Assembly (NCBI GenBank): GCA_012839295.1
Contig: DUNO01000048.1
Coordinates: forward strand, 62,001-126,000
DNA length: 64,000 nt
From: Clostridiales bacterium
GTDB taxonomy: Bacteria > Bacillota > Clostridia > Lachnospirales > Lachnospiraceae
Reading direction: 5' to 3'
Shown here: in pieces, positions 9,834 to 17,789 of the stretch
Layout: each line of letters opens with the position of its first letter
Numbering within the stretch: position 1 is the stretch's first letter
The notes under the pieces: generated by a model
The model's input: the letters and a program-made list of their open reading frames with translations, nothing else
Told to the model about the DNA's origin: nothing
Database searches by the model: none
Program-made: the position numbers and the translations under genes

Positions 9834-11028
9834 TTTCTGCTAAAATATGCGGGAAGGGCTCCAGGCTTCTCTTTAGGATACCCTGCATATAGGCGATCAA
9901 AATCCCATAATTCGTGATGGGTACAACCTGGTCCTCCGCACATTTCATACGGAATTTCACTTCCCTTTCCGGCAGCATACAGCCGCCGCAATGCACGATT
10001 AATTTATATTTTGTTAAATCCTCATAGAATTCACCGCCGGAGGTAAATTCAAAATGGAGCTGCCTTCCGGTATAGTTCTTAATCCACCTTGGCAGCTTTA
10101 CCTGTCCGATGTCATCACATTGACGGTGGTGGGTACAACCCTCAGAGATTAATACATGATCCCCGTCCTCCAGCTTTTCTATGGCTGCCGCGCCCTTTAC
10201 CGCTTCCTCAAGCAGTCCCTTATACCTTGCAAAAAGAATAGAAAAGGAGGTCAGCATAATATCCTGGGGGGTATCTGCGGAAACCTTTGCAAAGACCTGG
10301 CTGTCCGTAATCACCAGCTTCGGTTTCTTTCCAAGGTTTAGAAGGGTTTCCCTCAGCTCATATTCCTTCACAACAATTGCAGTCGCATCTGCTTCCAGGA
10401 TATCACGGATGGTCTGCTGCTGGGGCAGGATCAGCCTTCCCTTCGGCGCCGCCTTATCAATCGGCGTGACGAGCACAACAAAGTCCGAGGGGTTAATTAA
10501 ATCGGCTACAATCCTCAGTTTTTGGTTCTCGACCGGGGCAAGGGATGCTATTTTTTCTTTTAGCTCTTCTATATTCCTCCCATCCCTCGCACTAACATAG
10601 ATCTCATGCTCCTTAGCAGGAGGACAGGCCTCCAGCAGGTCTAATTTATTGTAAACCACCATATAGTTTATATTTTTCTCTTTAAAAACCCGGATTAATT
10701 CCTCATCCTCCGGCGATTTGCCGCAGGAAGCGTCCACGATCAGGATTGCTATATCCGTCTTATTCAGCACCTGCTTCGTCTTACGTATTCTTAGCTCCCC
10801 CAGCATCCCCACATCATCGATACCCGGCGTATCAATAATCATAACCGGCCCGATGGGAAGCAGCTCCATGGCCTTATGGACGGGATCCGTGGTAGTACCC
10901 TTTACCTCTGAAACCACTGCCAGCTCCTGGCCGGTCACTGCATTTACAATACTGGACTTACCGGCATTCCTCTTTCCAAAAAAACCGATGTGGATTCTAT
11001 CTGCCGAAGGTGTATCATTCAAACCCAT
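9823..11028 (-). CDS. hydF: [FeFe]-hydrogenase maturation GTPase HydF
   Basis: 401 residues. HydF is the GTPase scaffold on which the 2Fe subcluster of [FeFe]-hydrogenase is assembled before delivery. The N-terminal GTPase domain shows the P-loop GKRNAGKSS (residues about 18-26), a TTT switch and DTPG. The C-terminal cluster-binding domain has the family pattern CTH followed about 50 residues later by HCGGC. hydE and hydG are not in the window. An aspartase-like gene overlaps its end. Repeat copy B lies about 100 bases upstream. Confidence 0.95.
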   Translation of the reverse strand: MGLNDTPSADRIHIGFFGKRNAGKSSIVNAVTGQELAVVSEVKGTTTDPVHKAMELLPIGPVMIIDTPGIDDVGMLGELRIRKTKQVLNKTDIAILIVDASCGKSPEDEELIRVFKEKNINYMVVYNKLDLLEACPPAKEHEIYVSARDGRNIEELKEKIASLAPVENQKLRIVADLINPSDFVVLVTPIDKAAPKGRLILPQQQTIRDILEADATAIVVKEYELRETLLNLGKKPKLVITDSQVFAKVSADTPQDIMLTSFSILFARYKGLLEEAVKGAAAIEKLEDGDHVLISEGCTHHRQCDDIGQVKLPRWIKNYTGRQLHFEFTSGGEFYEDLTKYKLIVHCGGCMLPEREVKFRMKCAEDQVVPITNYGILIAYMQGILKRSLEPFPHILAEIEE

Positions 11029-11124
11029 ATTTATATTCCAATCCTTTCGTATACTAAAGTTTATCTACGATGCAAAAGGTGGCACCTCCTATAGAAAATT
11101 AAAGAGCAACTTTTCCAATTCATA

Positions 11125-11219
11125 TTACAGGAAGTAAGTTCATCTTCCTGTAACCGAGATGCACAGCATACAAGCAGCGCCTTTTATGAGAAGTAAAGTA
11201 CAACTTCTCATAACTTATA
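11125..11219. repeat. Paired-hairpin intergenic repeat, copy B
   Basis: TTACAGGAAG/CTTCCTGTAA (11125-11134/11144-11153, 9-base loop), then CGAGATGCAC, then TTATGAGAAGT/ACTTCTCATAA (11184-11194/11203-11213). Compared with copy A, the first stem differs in sequence but stays perfectly paired, while the second stem is nearly identical. The central short stem of copy A is not kept here. Confidence 0.8.
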
Positions 11220-11269
11220 CTACCATAAGATATCTCCTTTGCGTACTAAAATTTTCTCAGGTTTGCTAA

Positions 11270-12259
11270 AAAATTAAGATAAACTCTGTCTCCGGTAAAG
11301 CATATCTGTTTTTTGACGAGATCCAGGAGGTCACAGGCTGGGAAAAATGCATCAATTCCTTTCGTGTAGAATTCGACTGCGACATCTATATTACCGGTTC
11401 TAACGCCAAGCTGCTGTCAGGAGAACTTGCTACTTACCTTGCCGGAAGATATGTAGAATTTATTATTTATCCATTTTCCTATCAGGAGTTCTCCACATTG
11501 TACCATACAGTGCATCCTTCTGCGGATGGACGGGATATCTTCTCCAAATATATGACAATCGGCGGAATGCCCTATTTGAGCAACCTGCGTTATGAGGAAG
11601 AACCCAGTCAATTATATCTTCAGGACCTCTACAATTCCGTGGTACTTAAGGATGTAGTTAAACGCAACAGTATCCGCGACGTAGATCTGCTGGAGCGTAT
11701 CATCGCCTATATTACGGCTAATATAGGCACTATCTTTTCGGCAACAGCCATTTCTAAATATTTAAAAAGCGAAGGCCGCATCGTTGCACCGGAGACCATT
11801 CTCAGCTACATTAAGGCCTGCGAGGACGCATTTTTGTTCTATCGTGTAAAGCGGCAGGATTTACAGGGAAAGAAAATTCTCACCGTAAATGAAAAATATT
11901 ATATTGCTGATCAGGGAATCCGTGAAGCTGTATTTGGCAGCAACCTTAAGGACATTAATCTCATCCTGGAAAACAGTATCTACATGGAGCTCCTGCGGCA
12001 CGGCTATCAGGTGACAGTGGGTAAAGCGGCAGAAAAGAAAATTGATTTTATCTGTGAAAGACGAAATGAAAAAATATATGTCCAGGTTTGCTATCTTCTC
12101 GCCTCCGAAGAAACAATACAGCGGGAATTCGGTGTTTATGACAGTGTCCGTGATAATTTCCCAAAGTATGTTTTATCCCTGGATGATTTCGACATGAGCC
12201 GAAACGGAATTAAGCACAGGAATATCCGTGACTTTCTGCTGTCGGACAAGTGGGATTAA
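11270..12259 (+). pseudogene. 5'-truncated DUF4143/AAA ATPase
   Basis: The frame is open from 11270, just after an in-frame TAA at 11267, to 12259 and encodes the C-terminal part of the ATP-binding DUF4143 family. Walker B (YLFFDEIQEV) and the downstream ITGSNAKLLSG and GRYVEFIIYPFSYQEF segments are present, followed by the DUF4143 domain. The N-terminal Walker A region, normally some 60-90 residues further upstream, is absent, and there is no start codon with a ribosome binding site. The break falls about 50 bases after repeat copy B. A TTG at 11498 could in theory restart translation, but the ATPase would lack both Walker motifs. Confidence 0.8.
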
Positions 12260-12311
12260 TCATGACCACCGGCTATGATCAAGATATTCATCCATACTAA
12301 ACACAAAAAAT

Positions 12312-12347
12312 AGATTCCTTTTGATTTTTGTTTATCAAAAGGAATCT
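12312..12347. terminator. Bidirectional terminator between convergent genes
   Basis: AGATTCCTTTTGAT (12312-12325) pairs perfectly with ATCAAAAGGAATCT (12334-12347). T-rich sequence follows on both strands. It separates the ATPase remnant from the flavoprotein gene. Confidence 0.85.
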
Positions 12348-12360
12348 GTTGTTTTGTTAT

Positions 12361-13332
12361 TTATCTGTTAATATAACCCTCAAACTTCCTAAACTTCTCC
12401 AGTTCCTTCTCCAGCCTCTCCTTATTGGCCATGATCTTAGGGCCGCAGATGGAACCGAAGCTCTGGATTTCTACCGTATGCTCACGCAGGCCTTCAAAGG
12501 TTCCCCTGGCACGCGCCTGCTGTTTTTCTGAAAATTCCACCTTTACCTGCTCCCCTTCCACGGAAAGCTTTCCTTCGATGCCGCAGATGGGGCATTCCAC
12601 TGTGGTTGTGCCGTTCATCATCAGCAGGTTCTGGTGGCAAACCGGGCAGGTTCCCTCCGGTCCAAACCATTCGATGTCCTTATCTTCCTTTCCATAGGCC
12701 GCGGCTGTCTGGCGTCCCATCTCATAGGTATTGGCGATCAACTCATCATCCAGCAAAGGATTGCCGGTGGTTCCCATGTGATGTGCATCATAATTGCCGA
12801 TAACCTTCATCATCGCAGGGAATCCAAATAAATGCAGCGTCGCCGTCCCCATGGACACCCAATTCAATGTAGTGGCACCGCCGACGGATATGTAAGAAAC
12901 ATAACGCTTTTTCAGCCGTTCCTGGGGGAAGGCATCCGGATCCCCGGGAGCCTGCCCGGCACGTCTCTTATCTAACACCCAATTAATCGCAGATACATCA
13001 TGACGGCAGGAAAACCTGTCCACCAGATTCTTAAACTGTCCCACCGGCTGGAGGACATATACTGGTGCTCCCACTATGATACAATCCGCTTCACGGATTG
13101 CATTCTCCACCATCTGCATATCATCCTTTACGATACAGTCATTATCCCCGCCCCGTTCCAGGCTGGTAGAACAGGCTCCACATCCGGTGCAGCGGTCAAT
13201 CTTTAGTCTGTTCGTGTTAATAAAACGTATCTCCGCTTCCGGAGCCGCTTCCCTTGCACCGAATAAGGCATTTTTTACGAGGATATCCGTATTTCCCATC
13301 TTTTTCCCAAAGGATAAGCCTAAAATCTTCAT
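12361..13332 (-). CDS. Iron-sulfur flavoprotein / NAD(P)H-dependent FMN reductase family
   Basis: 323 residues. The N-terminal half is a flavodoxin-like FMN reductase fold (MKILGLSFGKKMGNTDIL, and VGAPVYVLQPVGQFKNLVDRF near residue 90) with CTGCGAC near residue 48, the compact cysteine motif of iron-sulfur flavoproteins. The C-terminal third carries a CPVC/CPIC zinc-ribbon-like pair around residues 228-250. It is expected to be a cytoplasmic electron carrier or reductase. The gene is monocistronic, ending at a bidirectional terminator. The partner and substrate are unknown. Confidence 0.82.
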   Translation of the reverse strand: MKILGLSFGKKMGNTDILVKNALFGAREAAPEAEIRFINTNRLKIDRCTGCGACSTSLERGGDNDCIVKDDMQMVENAIREADCIIVGAPVYVLQPVGQFKNLVDRFSCRHDVSAINWVLDKRRAGQAPGDPDAFPQERLKKRYVSYISVGGATTLNWVSMGTATLHLFGFPAMMKVIGNYDAHHMGTTGNPLLDDELIANTYEMGRQTAAAYGKEDKDIEWFGPEGTCPVCHQNLLMMNGTTTVECPICGIEGKLSVEGEQVKVEFSEKQQARARGTFEGLREHTVEIQSFGSICGPKIMANKERLEKELEKFRKFEGYINR

Positions 13333-13427
13333 GTAATAAAATCTCCATTTCCACTTTTTATACTCTCAATATTCTATCAACCATTGTATTTTCTACCGCT
13401 ATACTCCTATCCCTTTTCCAGACACAC

Positions 13428-14342
13428 CTACTCCTTCACACCCCCGAGGGCAATCCCCTTTACAAAATACCTCTGGAAGAAGGGGTACAGAACCAGTACC
13501 GGCAGCACACCGATAACCGCCATCGCCATCCGGATGCTGGTTCCCGGCAGCTTCATCGTTGTCGTTACGTCTCCCATGGAGGCCAATGCGGTGATATTTA
13601 CCATGATATTATTCAACAATACCTGTAAGCTATATAGATTTTTATCCGTAATGTAATATAACCCGTTTACCCAGTCATTCCAAAAGCCCAGGCCGGACAT
13701 AAGGCCTACTGTCGCCATGATCGGCAGGGACAGGGGTACAATGATCTTCCTGTAGATAAAGAACTCCCCTGCCCCGTCAATTTTTGCCGCTTCGATCAGC
13801 GCCGGATGGATATTGTTGGTGAAGTTATTCTTGTACAGGATGATATAGAACCCGTTTATAACCAGGTTCGGGAAAATCAATGCCCAAATCGTGTTCTTAA
13901 TCCCAAAAATATTGGTCCACATCATATAGGAGGGTACGATTCCCCCGTTAAACAGCATCGTAAAAAACACATAGAAGGTAAACACCTTCCTCCTCGGGTA
14001 ATCCCTCCTGGATAAGGGATAGGCCATCATGGGCCCGATCAGGAGGCTAAGGACCACACCTGCAATGGTGATAAAGAAGGTAATCCCATAGGCTCTGAAA
14101 ATGCTGGTCGCATTCGTAACAAATAAATATTCATAGGAATACAGGCTGAATATGGTCGGCCAGAAGGTATACCCGTATTTCCTCAAAGCATCGTTATCCG
14201 TAAAGGAGGATGCAATCAGTATGATGAACGGGAGGATGACCGCCAGGGCCAGTATGGTCAGGACAATATAGCAGAGTACCTGGAACATGACCGTTCCTTT
14301 TCCTTTTACACTTGAATCCATAATTATGTCCATGCCTATCAT
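13428..14342 (-). CDS. Sugar ABC transporter permease, LplC type
   Basis: About 304 residues with six predicted membrane segments and the EAA loop ALIEAAKIDGAGEFFIYRK around residue 190, typical of LplC/MalG permeases for complex oligosaccharides. The start is uncertain: ATGs at 14351, 14342, 14333 and 14321 and a TTG at 14369 are all in frame. I chose 14342 because AAGGG lies 11 bases upstream; no choice has a strong ribosome binding site. Third gene of an operon with a binding lipoprotein and an LplB-type permease. Confidence 0.85.
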   Translation of the reverse strand: MIGMDIIMDSSVKGKGTVMFQVLCYIVLTILALAVILPFIILIASSFTDNDALRKYGYTFWPTIFSLYSYEYLFVTNATSIFRAYGITFFITIAGVVLSLLIGPMMAYPLSRRDYPRRKVFTFYVFFTMLFNGGIVPSYMMWTNIFGIKNTIWALIFPNLVINGFYIILYKNNFTNNIHPALIEAAKIDGAGEFFIYRKIIVPLSLPIMATVGLMSGLGFWNDWVNGLYYITDKNLYSLQVLLNNIMVNITALASMGDVTTTMKLPGTSIRMAMAVIGVLPVLVLYPFFQRYFVKGIALGGVKE

Positions 14343-14475
14343 TATGGGCATTGCCCTTATACTGCACAAATAGCTATGAAAGTGCCGGCATGGACCCGAT
14401 CCCCCCTCCGTTTATTATTTTAATTTTTTTCAAGCTTTCACACCTTTCAGTTGTTACTGGTTTCTTTATATATTC

Positions 14476-15834
14476 CTAGAACATCGCATTCTCGCGGTCG
14501 ACCTTACGGACGAGGGCATTCACAGCCAGGACAACGATAAAGCCTATGATTGACTGGTATACGCTGGCCGCGGAGGCCTTCCCGATCTGGTTCAGCTGCA
14601 TCAGGGCACGGTACACATAGGTATCGATAGTCTGCGTCGCATTGAACAACACGCCCGCATTCATCGGAACCTGGTAGAAGAGACCAAAATCAGAGTAGAA
14701 CATCCTGCCCATCTGCATCAGCAGCAGCGTGATGACCGTTGGCTTTAACATAGGCAGGGTGACCTTACGGATTTGCTGCCATTTCGTAGCACCGTCCACA
14801 CAGGCGGCCTCATAGAGGCTTTTGTCGATGCCGAGGATCGAAGACAGGTATATGATTGACGCATACCCGAGGTTCTTCCACACATTTACGAAGACCAGGA
14901 TAAAGGGCCAGTAAAACTGGTTGGCATAGAAATCCACTGCCTTATCCCCCAGTATTGTTTTATTGATAAAGCCTGCTTCGTTGCTTAAGAAGGCATATAC
15001 GATATAGGCCACAATGACATAAGAAATCAGCTGGGGCATCAGGATTGTCGTCTGGAAAAATTTCTTCATAATGCCGGAGAACAGCTCAAAGAGCATGATC
15101 CCGACCATGATGCCCAGGATATTGCCAAGTGCGATAAAGGTGAGGTTATACAGGATCGTATTCCTCGTCATGATGAATGCATCCTGGGTTAAGAACAGAT
15201 ACTTGAAATTATCAATCCCGACCCAGGGGCTTTTTAAAATACCCACGCTGTAGTCAATGTTCTTAAATGCAATAAACATTCCGAACATCGGAAAATAGTT
15301 GTTAATCAAAAAATAAAGTGCTCCAGGCAGTACCATAAAATCCAAGGCAGTAACCACCTTATGCCTATATAAAAAGTATAGACCCGTGGCAATCAGGATA
15401 ATTCCAACTACCGTAATCACGATTACTCCAACGCCCGGGGATACGTTCTTTCCTTCGCTTAATACTGCTTTAATATCCTTGCTTAAAACAACACCCAGCA
15501 CTAATTCCAATACACCAAAGACCGTCAGCAGCATACCGGCCATCCGTACCTTCATCCGATGGAAGAATAACGCCAACAGAACCACCAGCACTGCAATAAC
15601 AACAATACCCAAAGCCCAATAATTAACAGGAATCGTTACGGTCCCCCTCATTACGCTGGCACCGGTGAGAAACCTTAAGCCCTTGATGCCATAAGCCTTT
15701 TTACTATAGACATAGCCGGCAAAGGGCAGCATAAAGCTGATTAAGGTCAACACAGCTGCTGCTATCATTGCAATCCGAATCCCGCTATTTAGAGAAAGCA
15801 GGTTTTTCTTATCTATCTTACGGTTTTCCTTCAC
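14476..15834 (-). CDS. LplB-type sugar ABC permease with an extra N-terminal membrane domain
   Basis: 452 residues, against about 300 for ordinary LplB permeases. Residues from about 170 onward are a normal permease, with the EAA loop SLYEAACVDGATKWQQIRKV around residue 345. The first 165 residues form an added domain with about four hydrophobic segments (near 17-35, 65-85, 92-110 and 128-148) and a short extracytoplasmic loop. The GTG start at 15834 is decided by AGTAGGGAGGTCCAC; a longer reading to 15876 would run into the upstream hairpin. The extra domain is discussed as a finding. Confidence 0.88.
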   Translation of the reverse strand: MKENRKIDKKNLLSLNSGIRIAMIAAAVLTLISFMLPFAGYVYSKKAYGIKGLRFLTGASVMRGTVTIPVNYWALGIVVIAVLVVLLALFFHRMKVRMAGMLLTVFGVLELVLGVVLSKDIKAVLSEGKNVSPGVGVIVITVVGIILIATGLYFLYRHKVVTALDFMVLPGALYFLINNYFPMFGMFIAFKNIDYSVGILKSPWVGIDNFKYLFLTQDAFIMTRNTILYNLTFIALGNILGIMVGIMLFELFSGIMKKFFQTTILMPQLISYVIVAYIVYAFLSNEAGFINKTILGDKAVDFYANQFYWPFILVFVNVWKNLGYASIIYLSSILGIDKSLYEAACVDGATKWQQIRKVTLPMLKPTVITLLLMQMGRMFYSDFGLFYQVPMNAGVLFNATQTIDTYVYRALMQLNQIGKASAASVYQSIIGFIVVLAVNALVRKVDRENAMF

Positions 15835-15854
15835 GTGGACCTCCCTACTCTCAC

Positions 15855-15906
15855 GTATGGCAAGCGGAAGCTGCATAACCCATTATGCAGCAGCCCCTTG
15901 CCATAC
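15855..15906 (-). promoter_or_regulatory. Nested intercistronic hairpin after a binding-protein gene
   Basis: Outer stem GTATGGCAAG/CTTGCCATAC (15855-15864/15897-15906) encloses an inner stem GCTGCATAA/TTATGCAGC (15870-15878/15883-15891) with a CCCA loop. It lies between the binding-protein stop and the GTG of the permease, 21 bases before the latter, so it may limit permease expression or protect the upstream message. Confidence 0.7.
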
Positions 15907-15929
15907 ATAACATTAAACCATTCCTATTT

Positions 15930-17492
15930 CTATTTCTTTGCTGCCAGCCATTCATCCAGCTGTCTCTGTGCCTCAGCCAAGTACTGCTCTAATCCTGCAT
16001 CCTGCATTGCCTTAATGAACTTCTCCTGATAGTCGGCGGGAGCGGAACCGCATACTAGGGCAGGCCTATACTGATCATTACAAAGGGCAGATAACTGTGC
16101 ATAAATATCACTTACCTTAGAGGTATCCAGGGAGAACCCGAGGATCGGGGATGCCTCTGCATTTTCCATGATTGCTTTTCCCTTTGCCGCATCGTTAGGA
16201 TCTCCACCTTCCCATGTATGTGCCAGGAATGCGTTACCGATCAGCTGTACCATGTTGATATAGTAACCGGAGGTACTTGCGTCAATGCCCTCAGGAAAGC
16301 CAATGGTTCCATCATCCTTCTTAACATAATGGGTACCTTCAACACCATAATCAAATAAATTAACTATCCTTGCATCTGTAAATAACATGTTCATCAGCTT
16401 CACTGCTGCTTCCGGCTCTGTTGCAGAGGATGGGACAGCCCAAGTCATCTGGGTCAGCGCACCCGTTGAAATAACCCCGTCAGACAGCTTAACATAGGTG
16501 AGCTTATCACCAATGGTAGTATCATAAGAAGACAGCTTTGTTGCATTCATTATAACAAATGATGTAGCAACATTTGAATCAGCTAATGGTTCACCGGCAC
16601 CTTCCTTGTTGGCAAGATCCTTATCAATCAGTCCCATGTCATACCATTTCTTTAACAATGAAACGCTTTCCAGCCATTCTTCCGTTTCATAACGGCTTAC
16701 CACCTTAGTAGGATTATCAAAATCAGCGATTGCTGCAATTGCCGTTGCCTCACCTAAGGTATCATAATGGCCTCCTGTAAGAGCCTTCTGACCGGGATAG
16801 GTCAGGTTGACTGTCTTTGCATTTCCGCCTAACGTAATCATTTCCGGATTTGCCTTATGTATTTCAACCATTGCATTCTCAACATCCGCCATAGTCTTGA
16901 TGTTTGCCGGGTCAACACCGGAGTTCTCCAGCACCGAGGTCCTTGCTACCCAGTACATATCACTGATCAGATTTTTATAGCAGGGAACTGACAGGATCTT
17001 GCCTTCCTTTGTTGTTCCATCCAGGTAAAAGTCCGGGAGTTCAGCTAATAAATCTTGACCGTACTCATTTAACAAATCGTTCAAAGGTGTCAGCATGCCC
17101 TGTGAAGACATAACAGAATAATGGGCGCTGGCTGCCGGGAACGTGATCATCAAGTCAACCTTTTCGTTGTTTGTTACCATCATGGATGCCTGAGTTAAAT
17201 AGGTTCCCATATCCATAATGTTTAAATGTACCGTTACACCGATCTCCGGCTCCGTAATCTTATTGATCGCTTCCTCAACCAAATCGATCTCTGTCGGAAC
17301 GGTATTCAATGTCCACATAATTACATTTACATCCTTTAATTCCTGTACCGGCTCTGCTGTCGGTGCCTCGGTTACTTCTGTGCCTGAGCCCGTAGTTTCT
17401 TTGCCCGTTACGCTCTCCTCTTCCTTCGCACAGGCTGTAAACAATCCTAAAACCATACACATTACAAGTAAAATTGATAGAAATTTTTTCAT
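15930..17492 (-). CDS. Sugar-binding lipoprotein, LplA type
   Basis: 520-residue family 1 extracellular binding protein. Signal peptide MKKFLSILLVMCMVLGLF is followed by a TAC lipobox and a Glu/Thr/Gly linker. The length fits the LplA group, which binds oligosaccharides. The start at 17492 has TAGGAGGGAAGG upstream. It heads an operon with the LplB- and LplC-type permeases and is divergent from the AraC-GH39 regulator at 17790, its most likely regulator. Neighbouring GH51 and GH127 enzymes suggest an arabinose-containing oligosaccharide; this is inference. Confidence 0.9.
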   Translation of the reverse strand: MKKFLSILLVMCMVLGLFTACAKEEESVTGKETTGSGTEVTEAPTAEPVQELKDVNVIMWTLNTVPTEIDLVEEAINKITEPEIGVTVHLNIMDMGTYLTQASMMVTNNEKVDLMITFPAASAHYSVMSSQGMLTPLNDLLNEYGQDLLAELPDFYLDGTTKEGKILSVPCYKNLISDMYWVARTSVLENSGVDPANIKTMADVENAMVEIHKANPEMITLGGNAKTVNLTYPGQKALTGGHYDTLGEATAIAAIADFDNPTKVVSRYETEEWLESVSLLKKWYDMGLIDKDLANKEGAGEPLADSNVATSFVIMNATKLSSYDTTIGDKLTYVKLSDGVISTGALTQMTWAVPSSATEPEAAVKLMNMLFTDARIVNLFDYGVEGTHYVKKDDGTIGFPEGIDASTSGYYINMVQLIGNAFLAHTWEGGDPNDAAKGKAIMENAEASPILGFSLDTSKVSDIYAQLSALCNDQYRPALVCGSAPADYQEKFIKAMQDAGLEQYLAEAQRQLDEWLAAKK

Positions 17493-17694
17493 AATCAGTA
17501 CCTTCCCTCCTAGGTTATTTGGTAACTTGTTGTTCCTCCTTTATTATAAATTTCACCGGGCGCTGCTTCCTCCCTATTCTTATTCTTTTTCCTTGAAACA
17601 TACCATATTTATTTAATTTTATTTCCTGTTTATAGTTACTGTTGTAAATAAGTTAAATTATGATATACTATATTTATCTTTTATTGTCTTTATT

Positions 17695-17723
17695 TTGACG
17701 ACTTTTTCACGTTTTTATATAGT
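17695..17723 (+). promoter_or_regulatory. Sigma-A-type promoter of the AraC-GH39 gene
   Basis: TTGACG at 17695-17700, 17-base spacer, TATAGT at 17718-17723, 66 bases before the TTG start at 17790. Confidence 0.6.
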
Positions 17724-17789
17724 TTGTATATTTTTACCTGGGCTTTTTTTAATTTCAATGAGTATTTTAGCTAGATTGGATGTGAGTAT

